Below are positions 9,826 through 19,716 of a stretch of 64,000 nt of DNA, piece after piece. The stretch lies in contig NZ_KZ268704.1 of assembly GCF_002233755.1 (NCBI RefSeq), positions 296,534-360,533 on the forward strand. Reading direction: 5' to 3'. Below the pieces are notes generated by a model that saw nothing but the letters and a program-made list of their open reading frames with translations, was not told the origin of the DNA and did not search any database. The translations under genes and the position numbers were made by a program. Source of the stretch: Acinetobacter piscicola. Its GTDB lineage: Bacteria > Pseudomonadota > Gammaproteobacteria > Pseudomonadales > Moraxellaceae. Each line of letters starts with the position of its first letter. Within the stretch, counting starts at the first letter, position 1.

Positions 9826-10017
9826 TTCCTGTTACTCACATTAAATACGGTGGATACAACACTTTCATGACCTATTTATAGCAAGAGAAGTCTGTCTAAA
9901 GTTAGAAAACTGCAATTTGAAACAATCGAGCTACATAGCGACATAATGTAGTAATTTATTTGTATGATTGTTTATTTTTACATCCTGTTCATACATTTTT
10001 CATTTTATGGGGCAAAT

Positions 10018-10236
10018 ATGCGTCAAAGTTTAAGATCCAAAATCATTCAAATCTGTGATGAAAAAATTGCCAAAAAAGGTGATGCTGTAGGACTTTCATT
10101 TTACGCATTTTTTGCCAATAAAAATGATGATCCTGTGCAACTTATGGAAGCAGCAGAATGGTGGATTAAAACCCATCAACTTAATCACTTTGAAAAAGCC
10201 ACTAAAATTAAGGCAATGATTCTTCAAGGCCTTTAA
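10018..10236 (+). CDS. Hypothetical small protein
   Basis: The chosen start (MRQSLRSKIIQICDEK, 72 residues) has GGGG six to nine bases upstream; an in-frame ATG 18 codons earlier adds only a hydrophobic extension without a ribosome site. The protein is helical, with LMEAAEWWIKTHQLNHFEKA as the most distinctive part. I do not recognise a family. Its stop codon overlaps by four bases with the stop of the convergent gene. Confidence 0.55.
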   Translation: MRQSLRSKIIQICDEKIAKKGDAVGLSFYAFFANKNDDPVQLMEAAEWWIKTHQLNHFEKATKIKAMILQGL

Positions 10237-10541
10237 GTTTGTTTTGAAAATAGTGTTTCTACACAATGTAAATGCGTAAACTTCCCTTCTTTTCGTTGAT
10301 ATTGATCAATAAGTGGAACCAGTCGCTGAAAATGTTCTGATTGAACATGTGCATCTAATGCAGCCCGATCAGCCCATTCTTCAATAAAAACAAAATGCCC
10401 TTCATCTTTTAAATCATGAAAAAGATCATAAGCAATACAACCTTGTTCAAGTTTGGTCTTTTCAATCAGTTCTTTATACAGTGGTAACACTAAATCAATC
10501 TGATCCACTTGAATAAAATCTTCTGCAACAAGCTTTAACAT
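10233..10541 (-). CDS. ABM-domain (quinol-monooxygenase-like) protein
   Basis: This 102-residue protein fits the antibiotic biosynthesis monooxygenase (ABM) fold, a ferredoxin-like dimer: VLPLYKELIEKTKLEQGCIAYDLFHD, then FVFIEEWADRAALDAHVQSEHFQRL. The 'E.W.d...l.aH..s.Hf' signature is diagnostic. Relatives include YgiN, which acts on quinols; the substrate here is unknown. It is cytosolic and a single gene. The 3' end overlaps the convergent 72-residue gene. Confidence 0.85.
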   Translation of the reverse strand: MLKLVAEDFIQVDQIDLVLPLYKELIEKTKLEQGCIAYDLFHDLKDEGHFVFIEEWADRAALDAHVQSEHFQRLVPLIDQYQRKEGKFTHLHCVETLFSKQT

Positions 10542-10652
10542 TTAATTTTCTCTCAAAATTACGATTCAACCTTCTTATTCAAAATACGGATTCAACGTTT
10601 TTATTTACAGTTATATAGCTAAATAAACCACATTAAATTTAATCAAGCTTAA

Positions 10653-11156
10653 TTAAAGTGGTGAAGACTTATATTCACGACATTCACTGCCTTTCAAACT
10701 ACAAAATAATCTTTTATTGATAATAAAATACATCACATTCCCACTGACTATACCAACGGTTAATGGCAGTAACATGAGAAGCAGCGCAATCATTCCCCAA
10801 AATAGACTTTCGGCCATATTATGGATGACACCATCTAAAAATTGAATTAAAAATATAAAACTAAACCAACTCAAACCTACCATCACAATAGCTTTGAATA
10901 TTTGCTTTATTTCAAATACTTTCTTGGGGGCTTTTAAACCACTCAAAATGATTAAAAAAATAAAGAAAGCAAATAAAACTAAAAATGGTGTGAGATAAAA
11001 CAATACTTCAATCGCACGGCTCGACATTCGTTCCGATGCGCTAACAAATAAATTTCCATGGTAAAAGCGAAGAAACAAGCCAAGTGGTAAAACCAAACTG
11101 AATACTGAGGCTAAGCTTGCACTGATTGCTGAAAGTAATAAAACCCAAGATCGCAT
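10653..11156 (-). CDS. Hypothetical four-span membrane protein
   Basis: A 167-residue hydrophobic protein with four predicted membrane segments (about residues 5-30, 48-75, 85-108 and 118-145) and a short polar tail ending KGSECREYKSSPL. I do not recognise the family and see no catalytic motif. A ribosome site (AGGAGAA) precedes the ATG. It lies about 110 bp downstream of the HEPN-like gene on the same strand and may or may not be co-transcribed. Confidence 0.55.
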   Translation of the reverse strand: MRSWVLLLSAISASLASVFSLVLPLGLFLRFYHGNLFVSASERMSSRAIEVLFYLTPFLVLFAFFIFLIILSGLKAPKKVFEIKQIFKAIVMVGLSWFSFIFLIQFLDGVIHNMAESLFWGMIALLLMLLPLTVGIVSGNVMYFIINKRLFCSLKGSECREYKSSPL

Positions 11157-11267
11157 GATATTCTCCTTTTCCGATCTTGGTTTTATTGTCTAAAGCTAAA
11201 ATGTGATTTGAGAGAGGTCTATGTGAAATTTGGGTGAAGTTTGAAAGTATCGGTATTGATAAAAATT

Positions 11268-12086
11268 TTAAGACCTGATCGAACTCATAAAACTGATTGC
11301 TGCAAACAACCAAATAAACAGCACAAAACTACGTCCCTGATTAAAATGATTCATATCGGTGCCATGTAAAATGTTATGACGAGTCATCGTCACAGTTGAA
11401 CTGCTGTCCATTTTATATGCAGATAATTCTAGAAAATAATGATTCAACTCATTGGCAATCTTAGCCTTATGCCACAAACTTTTAATTTCATGTCCCTTTA
11501 AACCGGGTACGATTTTATAAACATCCACAAACTTGGTGTCATGTTGTTTTAAATAACCATTTTGAAGCAATACATCGGTCAGTAAACCTTCCAATTGCGC
11601 ATACAAAAGTGGAATACATCCTGCAAAAAGCTTTAATTCATAGAGCTTTAATGCTTCTTCTATCACTTGACGGCGTTGTATTTTGGACTCACCTATTTCT
11701 AACTCATCAAAAGCGTTGAGTAGTTCAGTTTGGAAAAACTCAGCATTGATCACGTCTAACAAATTAAACTGAGATAGATCGTCAACGTTATGAATTTTTT
11801 TCCAAAAATGTAATAAATTCAAAGCATCATTGGCAACTTTTGCACCTACTGGCTGGTCTAATTCATCGGCAAGCACATTAAAATAAGGCTCTTCTTGTGC
11901 AAGCCTTTGTAATATCTCAATTAAGTATTGATGTTCGCTCTCAGAAATTTCATCAAGATAATCTCCTGCTGCTTTGAGAATATTATTCTCTCGCTTTTTA
12001 GACTGCTGATTTTGCGGAATACGGGTTACAGCTTGATCATCTTCAAAATATTCATCATCAATCATTGATTTGTCGCTCTTTGGCAT
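11268..12086 (-). CDS. Hypothetical protein with C-terminal HEPN-like Rx4H motif
   Basis: A 272-residue protein: a charged N-terminus (about 1-45), then helices. The C-terminal half reads ALKLYELKLFAGCIPLLYAQ..., with TMTRHNILHGTDMNHF near residues 233-248. The R236-x4-H241 arrangement within 'RxNILHG' is the catalytic signature of HEPN-fold RNases and HEPN-like helical domains. A hydrophobic C-terminus (FVLFIWLFAAISFM) could be a buried helix or membrane anchor. It is divergent from metG with about 140 bp between. HEPN is inferred from the motif and helical context; RNase activity is unproven. Confidence 0.5.
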   Translation of the reverse strand: MPKSDKSMIDDEYFEDDQAVTRIPQNQQSKKRENNILKAAGDYLDEISESEHQYLIEILQRLAQEEPYFNVLADELDQPVGAKVANDALNLLHFWKKIHNVDDLSQFNLLDVINAEFFQTELLNAFDELEIGESKIQRRQVIEEALKLYELKLFAGCIPLLYAQLEGLLTDVLLQNGYLKQHDTKFVDVYKIVPGLKGHEIKSLWHKAKIANELNHYFLELSAYKMDSSSTVTMTRHNILHGTDMNHFNQGRSFVLFIWLFAAISFMSSIRS

Positions 12087-12230
12087 TACGCTCTATTGTT
12101 TATCATAATGAATCGACATGACATAAAAAGCTACTTTTGAAAAGAATTCACTTATTCTTTTGTGCAACTTCATAGCAATTGAGCTAAAATCATTGCCCTT
12201 GCATTAACTTTGAGAAAGAGAGTTATATCC

Positions 12231-14288
12231 GTGCGAAATATTTTAGTCACAAATGCCCTTCCATACGCAAATGGTCCAATTCATATGGGTCACTTACTCG
12301 GCTACATCCAAGCAGATATCTGGGTTCGTGCCATGCGTGCAATGGGACATGACGTGACTTATGTATGTGCGGATGATGCACACGGTACAGCGATCATGCT
12401 CCGTGCAGAAGCGAATGGTATTACCCCAGAAGCGCAAATCGCCAATGTTCAAAAAGAACATATCCGTGATTTTGATGGTTTTGGTGTACATTTCGACCAC
12501 TATGATTCAACCAATAGTGAAGAAAATAAAAACCGTTCTTCTGAAATTTATATCAAAAACCGTGAAGCAGGCAATATTGCAATTCGCCCTGTCACGCAGT
12601 TATTTGACCCTGAAAAAAGCATGTTCCTTTCAGATCGTTTCATTAAAGGCACGTGCCCAAAATGTAAATCTGAAGATCAGTACGGCGACTCATGTGAAGT
12701 GTGCGGTACAACTTATAATGCAACTGAATTACTGAATCCACGTTCTACTTTAAGTGGTGCGACACCTGTCGAAAAATCATCTGATCACTATTTCTTTAAA
12801 CTGCCTAATTTTGCAGAATATTTACAGAAATGGACACGTGATGAAGGTCGTTTACCTGTTTCAATCGCCAACAAACTAGATGAATGGTTTGAGAATGGTT
12901 TAAACGATTGGGATATTTCACGTGATGCACCGTATTTCGGTTTTGAAATTCCAGATGCACCAAACAAATATTTCTACGTTTGGGTTGATGCACCAATCGG
13001 CTATATGTCGAGTTTTGAAAATTACATCAAAGCCAAACGCCCAGAACTGAACTTTGAAGACTATTGGAAAAAAGATTCTAAAAATGAGGTTTATCACTTC
13101 ATTGGTAAAGACATCGTGTATTTCCATGCATTGTTCTGGCCTGCAATGTTGGAAGGTGCAAACTACCGCACACCGACTGGTTTGTTTGTGAATGGTTTCT
13201 TGACTGTAAATGGTCAGAAAATGTCGAAGTCACGTGGTACATTCATCAAAGCTGAAACCTATTTACAGCACTTGAATCCTGAATATTTACGTTATTACTT
13301 TGCGTCTAAACTGTCTGATAAGGTTGAAGATTCAGATTTAAACTTAGATGACTTCGTACAAAAAGTGAATTCAGACTTGGTGGGTAAAGTTGTGAATATT
13401 GCGAGCCGCTGTGCAAAATTCATTAACAGTAATTTTGAAAATAAATTATCAACTGAATGTGCTGAACCTGAATTGGTTCAAAGCTTTATTGACGCTGGCG
13501 AATCTATCGCTCAAGCTTATGAAGCACGTGAGTTCTCTGCTGCTATTCGTGAAATCATGGCGCTTGCAGATAAAGCTAACCAATATATTGATGAGAAAAA
13601 GCCTTGGGCATTGGCGAAACAAGAAGGTCAAGAACAGCAAGTTCATGACGTGTGTTCTGTTGGTATTAATTTATTCCGTCAATTGGCGGTTTACTTAGCA
13701 CCTGTATTACCGACTTTGGCGGCTCAAGTTCAAGACTTCTTAAAACTTGAAAGCTTTGATTTTGCTTCAACTAAAACCATTTTGGTGAATCATGAAATTG
13801 CGTTATTTCAACCGTTAATGCAGCGTGTAGACCCGAAAGCAGTTGCAGCGATGGTTGATGCTTCTAAAGATTCTTTAGCTGCTGCGGCAGAACCTGTAAA
13901 AGCTGAAAAGAAAAAAGAGAAGAAAGCCGAGAAGAAGCCTGAGCCAAAAGTGGGTGAGGCAGAAGTGATTGGCATCGAAGACTTTATGAAAGTTGATCTT
14001 CGTGTAGCAGAAGTACTTGAGGCAGCGCATGTAGATGGTTCTGACAAGCTTCTTCAACTCACTTTAAATGTTGGCGAAGCTGAACCACGTAATGTGTTTA
14101 GTGGCATCCGTGAGTTTTATGCACCTGAAGACTTAAAAGGTAAATTGGTGGTCATGGTCGCTAACCTTGCACCACGTAAAATGCGTTTTGGTATTTCGAA
14201 CGGTATGGTACTCGCTGCGGGCAATGGTGAAGGTGTTTGGGTGATTTCACCTGAAACTGGCGCTAAAGCGGGTGATAAGGTTTCTTGA
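12231..14288 (+). CDS. metG: Methionyl-tRNA synthetase
   Basis: Charges tRNA-Met with methionine. The start chosen is GTG at 12231 (685 residues), which begins [15 protein letters not shown] as in homologues and follows AGAGAG; the TTG seven codons upstream has no family support. Motifs in order: class I PIHMGHL (HIGH), a zinc knuckle [26 protein letters not shown] (KMSKS), the anticodon helix bundle, a Lys/Ala/Glu-rich linker ([17 protein letters not shown]), then a C-terminal Trbp111/EMAP-II tRNA-binding domain ([20 protein letters not shown] ... [12 protein letters not shown]). This is the long dimeric form. It is monocistronic with a strong terminator after it. Confidence 0.97.
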   Translation: MRNILVTNALPYANGPIHMGHLLGYIQADIWVRAMRAMGHDVTYVCADDAHGTAIMLRAEANGITPEAQIANVQKEHIRDFDGFGVHFDHYDSTNSEENKNRSSEIYIKNREAGNIAIRPVTQLFDPEKSMFLSDRFIKGTCPKCKSEDQYGDSCEVCGTTYNATELLNPRSTLSGATPVEKSSDHYFFKLPNFAEYLQKWTRDEGRLPVSIANKLDEWFENGLNDWDISRDAPYFGFEIPDAPNKYFYVWVDAPIGYMSSFENYIKAKRPELNFEDYWKKDSKNEVYHFIGKDIVYFHALFWPAMLEGANYRTPTGLFVNGFLTVNGQKMSKSRGTFIKAETYLQHLNPEYLRYYFASKLSDKVEDSDLNLDDFVQKVNSDLVGKVVNIASRCAKFINSNFENKLSTECAEPELVQSFIDAGESIAQAYEAREFSAAIREIMALADKANQYIDEKKPWALAKQEGQEQQVHDVCSVGINLFRQLAVYLAPVLPTLAAQVQDFLKLESFDFASTKTILVNHEIALFQPLMQRVDPKAVAAMVDASKDSLAAAAEPVKAEKKKEKKAEKKPEPKVGEAEVIGIEDFMKVDLRVAEVLEAAHVDGSDKLLQLTLNVGEAEPRNVFSGIREFYAPEDLKGKLVVMVANLAPRKMRFGISNGMVLAAGNGEGVWVISPETGAKAGDKVS

Positions 14289-14303
14289 GGTTTAGACACT
14301 TAT

Positions 14304-14336
14304 AAAAAGCCCTGCTATATTTAGTAGGGCTTTTTT
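14304..14336 (+). terminator. Terminator after metG
   Basis: AAAAAGCCCTGCTA pairs with TAGTAGGGCTTTTT (one mismatch) around a TATT loop and is followed by T residues. It separates metG from the HEPN gene that starts 15 bp later, so the latter needs its own promoter, possibly overlapping the hairpin, or read-through. Confidence 0.85.
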
Positions 14337-14350
14337 ATAAAAAATTCAAA

Positions 14351-15895
14351 ATGAAACTGGAACTACAAAAAATTAATGAAGCGATAAATGCTATTTCTAA
14401 CTCTATTGATCAATGTGAATGGAGTGAAGCTTTATTTGGTTCTGAAATAATGTTCAGTGAGTTAGAAAAACATGAGACATCAACAATTAAACTTCACCTT
14501 CTATTTAATTTAGCTGGGCAATTTATAGATGTGGGTTCATCTTTAAAAAACGAAATCGCAGTAAATAAAGGTCTTGAAATTTTAGAGCAAAATTATGAAC
14601 ATTATGAAAAGGAGTTCGGTAACAACTTTTTTTATAATTTAGCTAATGCAAAGATTAGTATTGCAAATAATTTTGGACATAAAAACAGTATTTTAAACTA
14701 CAAGGAAAGCCAATTATATAGTGAAGCAAAAAACCTATATTGGCAGGTGTTTAAAAATATTGATAAAGAAATAGACCCAAACCTTTACTATCAAAATTTG
14801 ATAAATTTAGCTAATGTATTAAAACAACAATATCGCTTCTCTGAGGCAATGTATATCTATGAAAAAATGATCCAAACAAAATTAGACTATCCTGAAGCTT
14901 TTATCAATAGAAGTACATGCTTAGAGGATTTTGATAAACTCCTTGATCATCGTAATGGAAAAATGATTCAAGAAATTGTAAAGGGCTATGAATTTGCATA
15001 TCTCTCTGCTTTTACACCTACGAGCTATAAACCATATTACTTTCATAGAATTGAATTCCTAAGATCTCAAATTCCTGATTTTGATGAAGATGATGATAAA
15101 AATAAGAATCTTGAAGAACTAGCAGAGATGTCTCAATTTAGACAATGGTGTATTTATGAAAATTTAACTCTAAATATCCATGGTATGTACTGTTCATGTA
15201 TTTCCAACGAAAGAGATGATTTAACTTTATTACAAGAAGTAATTTCCTCAGCGGATATTCTCCAATATGAACAATATTTGAATCGAATGAAAGCTGAATT
15301 TTCATTAATGCGTATAATGCTTTATGAATCTAAATTCATAGACAGCTCAAAGTTCGACTATGAAAGTTGTTATTCTGAATTATATGATCAAGAGATAATT
15401 AATATAAAATCTGAAAGATTAAGAACTTGCTTCAGGTTGTGTTTCTCAATATTAGATAAGTTAGCTATATTTTTATGTCAATACTTTTCATTTAAAATTG
15501 AAAAAAACACTGCTTTTAATAATTTTTGGCGTCAAAATAAAACTATTTTGGAAAGCAAAGAAAATTTTGCATTAATTGCTATTAATAGTATTATTTGTGA
15601 TCTTAATGAGCAAAATGGACAATTTGGTTTCTATAAAAACTGGAGAAATGCTCTTGAACATCATATTTTATTTCTAGTTCCAGATACTTTCGAACTCTCT
15701 AACGATTCTACGCATACTTATGTAAAAATCACTGACTTCGAAAATAGCCTCCTAAATTTAATTCAATTAACAAGATCATCTATATTTTCAACAGTATTTG
15801 CAATTGTTGAGGATCTGCGTCAGAAAATGCCAGATGATAAAAATAATTCTATTGAAATAACAATCCATAAAAAAGAGTTTAAAGGTTCTCCATGA
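14351..15895 (+). CDS. TPR protein with LA2681-like HEPN domain
   Basis: A 514-residue protein. Residues about 1-250 are TPR-like helical repeats (for example NLINLANVLKQQYRFSEAMY, IYEKMIQTKLDYPEAFINRS). The C-terminal third is a helical domain with KNWRNALEHHILFLV, in which R432-x4-H437 forms the RN-x-x-E-H signature of HEPN domains. This architecture fits the LA2681-like HEPN family. HEPN proteins are usually metal-independent RNases in toxin or anti-phage settings. The gene is AT-richer than metG and sits alone between metG's terminator and an unrelated gene, which suggests acquisition. RNase activity and a defence role are inferred. The ATG has no strong ribosome site. Confidence 0.65.
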   Translation: MKLELQKINEAINAISNSIDQCEWSEALFGSEIMFSELEKHETSTIKLHLLFNLAGQFIDVGSSLKNEIAVNKGLEILEQNYEHYEKEFGNNFFYNLANAKISIANNFGHKNSILNYKESQLYSEAKNLYWQVFKNIDKEIDPNLYYQNLINLANVLKQQYRFSEAMYIYEKMIQTKLDYPEAFINRSTCLEDFDKLLDHRNGKMIQEIVKGYEFAYLSAFTPTSYKPYYFHRIEFLRSQIPDFDEDDDKNKNLEELAEMSQFRQWCIYENLTLNIHGMYCSCISNERDDLTLLQEVISSADILQYEQYLNRMKAEFSLMRIMLYESKFIDSSKFDYESCYSELYDQEIINIKSERLRTCFRLCFSILDKLAIFLCQYFSFKIEKNTAFNNFWRQNKTILESKENFALIAINSIICDLNEQNGQFGFYKNWRNALEHHILFLVPDTFELSNDSTHTYVKITDFENSLLNLIQLTRSSIFSTVFAIVEDLRQKMPDDKNNSIEITIHKKEFKGSP

Positions 15896-15940
15896 CATGC
15901 TAAAAAATAGATAATTCAACAAATTTGAGAACTTTTAACA

Positions 15941-16912
15941 ATGAATAAAATCCTCATATCCGCTTTAATAAGCTCAACTTTCTTTAGTTTTACAGCATTT
16001 GCAGGTACTCTTCCTCAAACTTCGATCCAATCACAAAAACAAGTTTCAGGCTACTATCAACATCAAGTCGGAAATACTCAAATCACCGCTTTGCTTGATG
16101 GAACAAATTTTATATCCCCAACCTTATTTCAAAACATGCCTCAAGATCAGGTACATAAAATTCTTAAAAAGTACCATGCAGATCAAGCCAAAGGCGTACA
16201 AACCTCAATAAATGCTTTCTTGGTCAATACAGGTCAATCTTTGGTTTTAGTCGATAGTGGTACTGCGGATTGCTTTGGAGCACATTTGGGTTCTGTTCTG
16301 AAGAATTTAAAAGCTGCGGGATACCAACCTGAACAAGTCAATACCATTTTACTGACGCACTTACACCCCGATCACTCATGTGGTGTGAGTAAAAATGGTG
16401 TTTCGAATTATCCAAATGCCACAATTTATGTCTCTGAAAACGAAGCTGATTATTGGTTAGATCCCAAACAACTACAAAAAATCCCGAAAGATCAACAAGC
16501 AAAATATACGGGTACTGTTCCTAAAATTAAAGCGGCACTTGCCCCATACCAAACCAAGAAGCAATTTAAAATATTTAAGCTTGGGGATAAAATTGATGGT
16601 TTTGAAGTAATCAGTACACCCGGACATACTCCAGGCCATTTTAGCTACAAACTGAAAACTTCAGATGAAGATGTGATTTTTATTGGAGATATTGTGCATT
16701 CACATACCGTTCAGTTTGATCGACCTGAAACGGCGATTGATTATGATATAGATCCTAAAGCAGCCGTTCAAACACGCTTAAAACAATTTGCTGACTATGC
16801 AAAAAATGGGCAGACCATCGCAGCGCCACACTTACCATTTCCTGCCATTGGACACATTTATTCAGCTGATGGCAAAAGCTATCAGTGGATTCCTGTGCAT
16901 TTTAAGGATTGA
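15941..16912 (+). CDS. Periplasmic metallo-beta-lactamase-fold hydrolase
   Basis: A 323-residue protein with a signal peptide (MNKILISALISSTFFSFTAFAG). The MBL-fold zinc site is complete: THLHPDH (H140, H142, D144, H145), a later His in ISTPGHTPGHFSY and an Asp in VIFIGDIVHSH. The arrangement and the FLVNTGQSLVLVDSG strand resemble lactonase and other B3-like MBL hydrolases rather than true carbapenemases. The substrate is unknown; quorum-signal lactones or a cell-wall metabolite are possibilities. The gene is monocistronic, 45 bp after the HEPN gene. Confidence 0.85.
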   Translation: MNKILISALISSTFFSFTAFAGTLPQTSIQSQKQVSGYYQHQVGNTQITALLDGTNFISPTLFQNMPQDQVHKILKKYHADQAKGVQTSINAFLVNTGQSLVLVDSGTADCFGAHLGSVLKNLKAAGYQPEQVNTILLTHLHPDHSCGVSKNGVSNYPNATIYVSENEADYWLDPKQLQKIPKDQQAKYTGTVPKIKAALAPYQTKKQFKIFKLGDKIDGFEVISTPGHTPGHFSYKLKTSDEDVIFIGDIVHSHTVQFDRPETAIDYDIDPKAAVQTRLKQFADYAKNGQTIAAPHLPFPAIGHIYSADGKSYQWIPVHFKD

Positions 16913-16953
16913 CCCTTAAATAAATTATCTTCCTTTGCGATGAGGTAAAACTG

Positions 16954-17577
16954 TTACTTCATCCCAAAAATTAACTTCAACCCAAGTACAGTCATTACCC
17001 CACCTGCAATACGGTCAAATATTTTTTTAGATTTTAAATAAACCTTACGAGGGCCTTCCGCTGAAAGTGCAACTGCCACCAATGAATACCATCCTGCATC
17101 AATAAAAAAACATAAAACAGGCAAGACAAAATAATAATAGGTTGGAATTTCTTTCGGCAAAAGTGCAGTAAAAACACTGGCTAAAATAATCGCAATTTTA
17201 GGATTACTCAATTGAGTAATTAAACCCAAACGATAAGCATGCGCAAAACTCATCACCTGAGCTTTACCATCCATTTGTTGCATAGGCTCTTTGGCATGTT
17301 TAATAATTTTATAAGCCAGCCAAAGCAAATATAAACCACCACAGATTTTCAAAGCCAAATAAGCAGAAGGAACTGCCAATAAAATAGCCTGTAAACCCAT
17401 TACAGCTAAAAGTCCAAACAAAGCAGCGCCAGTACCCGTACCCAAAGCTGTAAATAAGCCATGTTGACGTGAAATCGCAATAGAGTTTTTCGCTACATAG
17501 ATAAATGTAGGGCCAGGACTAATCGCACCCAACATCAGAGCTAGAGCTATTGATCCTAAAACAATTAACGATTCCAC
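16954..17577 (-). CDS. LysE/RhtB-family exporter
   Basis: A 207-residue protein with six membrane segments. The family motif is GAISPGPTFIYVAKNSIAIS (about residues 17-36), followed by GLFTALGTGTGAALFGLLAV and QLSNPKIAIILASVFTALLP. This is the more typical of the two LysE-type genes in the window, close to RhtB/threonine-efflux-like proteins. Substrate not determinable. It is convergent to the MBL gene with a short gap. Confidence 0.88.
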   Translation of the reverse strand: MESLIVLGSIALALMLGAISPGPTFIYVAKNSIAISRQHGLFTALGTGTGAALFGLLAVMGLQAILLAVPSAYLALKICGGLYLLWLAYKIIKHAKEPMQQMDGKAQVMSFAHAYRLGLITQLSNPKIAIILASVFTALLPKEIPTYYYFVLPVLCFFIDAGWYSLVAVALSAEGPRKVYLKSKKIFDRIAGGVMTVLGLKLIFGMK

Positions 17578-17813
17578 TACGCATTACTCAGATAGATTTT
17601 TAGCAAAGCCGATTTTACCCTAAAAGTGCTTTTTTATATATCAATATTCAATCATTCTCATTTTAAGATTGGTAAATCTAAGAATCAAAATAAGGCAAAA
17701 AATTTCAATCGTTTAAATAAATGTCGACGTAATCACACATCGAATGCTTTCTTTTAAAATAGAAAAAGCATAAACTAGCCTTAATAATTAACTATTCCTA
17801 AAAAATAAATGTA

Positions 17814-18293
17814 ATGAATCTAAAAAAATCCTCTAAAAACATGACTATTGCTGAAGCACTTTTACTTCGTATTGAGTTAACCACGAAACGAGATGCCTTA
17901 CAGCAAAGGATCAATAATAATTTATTGATCAAGTCCGATGCGAAACTCAACGATGCACCACATATTTTGATTCGAGAAGCTTTTTCAGTAAATCGAGAAA
18001 TCTATGAACTCACCAATCGCATAGAAGCAACCAATGCTGTAACAAAAACTATCCATGGCCGTAAAGTTTTAAATGTACTTGCAGATCGGAAAGCACTACT
18101 CAATCAGCAACGAATCATTCAGCAAGCGATTGATAAAATTAATGTCGATTATCATCTATACAAACAAGATGCATCATGGATTCATACCATTACAATGAAT
18201 GATCTACAAAAACATTATGATGAGGTCACAGCGCAATTACACCAATGTAATTTAGAAATTTTTGCATCAAATTGGCAAATTGATTTAATTTAA
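17814..18293 (+). CDS. DIP1984 family protein
   Basis: A 159-residue, all-helical soluble protein. MTIAEALLLRIELTTKRDAL...QQRINNNLLIKSDAKLNDAP and NRIEATNAVTKTIHGRKVLN match the DIP1984/septicolysin-like family ('AEALl.Ra.l...i..L..Rl..N..v..g..P'). The biochemical role of the family is unknown. The gene is single. A second in-frame Met ten codons in (MTIAEALL) is an alternative start closer to family length. No strong ribosome site is visible at either. Confidence 0.75.
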   Translation: MNLKKSSKNMTIAEALLLRIELTTKRDALQQRINNNLLIKSDAKLNDAPHILIREAFSVNREIYELTNRIEATNAVTKTIHGRKVLNVLADRKALLNQQRIIQQAIDKINVDYHLYKQDASWIHTITMNDLQKHYDEVTAQLHQCNLEIFASNWQIDLI

Positions 18294-18460
18294 TCTGTCA
18301 CTGAGCAAATACCTAAATTTTAACCCAATAGATGACAGCTGAGTTTCGGCAAATATACTTAGAAATATATGCTTTAGAGTTTTGAATCAAAACAAATTGA
18401 AAGTTATTTTTCTACATCTTTTTTTAAATAAGTTTTTCAAAAATCACCGTTAAATATACA

Positions 18461-18484
18461 AAGAGCATCAGGTTTGATGCTCTT
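18461..18484. terminator. Bidirectional terminator
   Basis: AAGAGCATCA / TGATGCTCTT with a four-base loop and T tract. It lies just past the end of the minus-strand lipoprotein gene (18499) and could also serve the plus gene ending at 18293. Confidence 0.75.
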
Positions 18485-18498
18485 TTCATTCAGAAAAT

Positions 18499-18684
18499 TT
18501 AGTGTTCTGAATCTATGGTATTTTCACGTGTTGTAAGACGGTAATCTTTTTCATAAACAGGCATCCCTGCGATATGAATCGAACGGACTTCAGTTTTAGC
18601 TGAGCTCATTGGTGCTTTCTTCTCGCATCCTACTAAACATACAGCCAGTAAAACACTTAAACCGATGGATAGTTTATTCATCAC
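18499..18684 (-). CDS. Small lipoprotein
   Basis: A 61-residue protein with a lipoprotein signal peptide: MMNKLSIGLSVLLAVCLVGC, lipobox LVGC with the modified Cys at residue 20. The mature part (about 41 residues) is EKKAPMSSAKTEVRSIHI and a charged tail ending DSEH. No family recognised. The residue after Cys is Glu, so outer-membrane sorting would be expected. AGGAT lies upstream of the start. Single gene with its own terminator. Confidence 0.6.
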   Translation of the reverse strand: MMNKLSIGLSVLLAVCLVGCEKKAPMSSAKTEVRSIHIAGMPVYEKDYRLTTRENTIDSEH

Positions 18685-18986
18685 ATATCCTCTTTCCTTA
18701 TTCTTATCTATTCAGCATAGCAGTTTTGTACAAAAATACAGCTATTTTTTTTGCAAAGCTAATTTATTTCCCACAAGGTTGAATTAATTCCCTTGTTTAA
18801 TCTATGCCTTGCTTGTTTTATATGTTCAATAAAATTGACTATTTTCATTAAAAACAGTTTTATTCAAAATAAAATAACTACCACATGAAAAAATTAACAG
18901 CCTATAGAGTAACTGAATAGCGATCCAAGGCGACCAATGAAAAGTGAATTAAATATCAATCTTTTGAGAATATTTTCATAACCTTT
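18685..18986. other. Intergenic region, nothing recognised
   Basis: About 300 bp of AT-rich DNA between two minus-strand genes. It should contain the promoter of the lipoprotein gene. No open frame with a ribosome site or clear hairpin seen. Confidence 0.4.
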
Positions 18987-19619
18987 TTAATTCATAATAA
19001 TACGATAATCGGGCTGACAAGGTTTTTGAATCATCACGTATTGATTATCCATTTCACCCTCTAATTTCACATTATAATTAAAAGAAAAATCACCATTATC
19101 TTCAAAATTCGTACTATTTGGATAGGTGAACTGTTTAAACTGTGGAACTTTATGGTTTAAAACGAGATGCACACGCAGATCAGGCACACTATAAAACACT
19201 AAAGAATCAGGCATATTCTTTAGCCCTGATTCATACGTTACAAAGCAAGTTTTTGATTTATTGATTGCTAAGAAATTCGAATAATCTTTCTGATGGTTTT
19301 TATGATCAATGATTGTGAGAACATGACCGCCACCTGTTGAACCTAATTTAAACCCCATTAAGTTCGAATTAAATTGATAAACATGCGCTGTTTTTGACCA
19401 ATTCGTAATAAGAACTTGTCGTTCCCCTTTAGCATCATACAAAACATAATCACATGAATAATTTTGATCACAAAACTCTTTTTGAATTTTCACTTGACCG
19501 GCTTGACCTAAAACTTTCGCGTTTGGATCAACTTCATATGCAGCATCTGCTTGCGCAAAAGCAAATGCACTGTTGGATAATATGACTGCGGATATAAAAT
19601 ACCGTCTTAAATTAAACAT
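18987..19619 (-). CDS. Secreted hypothetical protein
   Basis: A 210-residue protein with an N-terminal signal peptide (FISAVILSNSAFAFAQA). The mature protein has four cysteines, two in KEFCDQNYSCDYVLYDAKGE, consistent with periplasmic disulfides. Aromatic-rich beta-like segments (HVYQFNSNLMGFKLGSTGGG, NFEDNGDFSFNYNVKLEGEM) suggest a periplasmic beta domain. No family recognised. About 100 bp separate it from the upstream M15 peptidase gene on the same strand; they may be unlinked transcripts. Confidence 0.55.
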   Translation of the reverse strand: MFNLRRYFISAVILSNSAFAFAQADAAYEVDPNAKVLGQAGQVKIQKEFCDQNYSCDYVLYDAKGERQVLITNWSKTAHVYQFNSNLMGFKLGSTGGGHVLTIIDHKNHQKDYSNFLAINKSKTCFVTYESGLKNMPDSLVFYSVPDLRVHLVLNHKVPQFKQFTYPNSTNFEDNGDFSFNYNVKLEGEMDNQYVMIQKPCQPDYRIIMN

Positions 19620-19716
19620 TTGAAATTACCCCATTTTTTGAATCTATCGCGATTATTTTATGTATTATCAAAACAATTAAAACACCCAAAACAATTGAGT
19701 CATCTTCAATATGATT

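Noticed and set aside
12210..12230. TTG start seven codons upstream of metG
   Set aside because: The family N-terminus begins at the GTG at 12231, which also has a better-spaced ribosome site.
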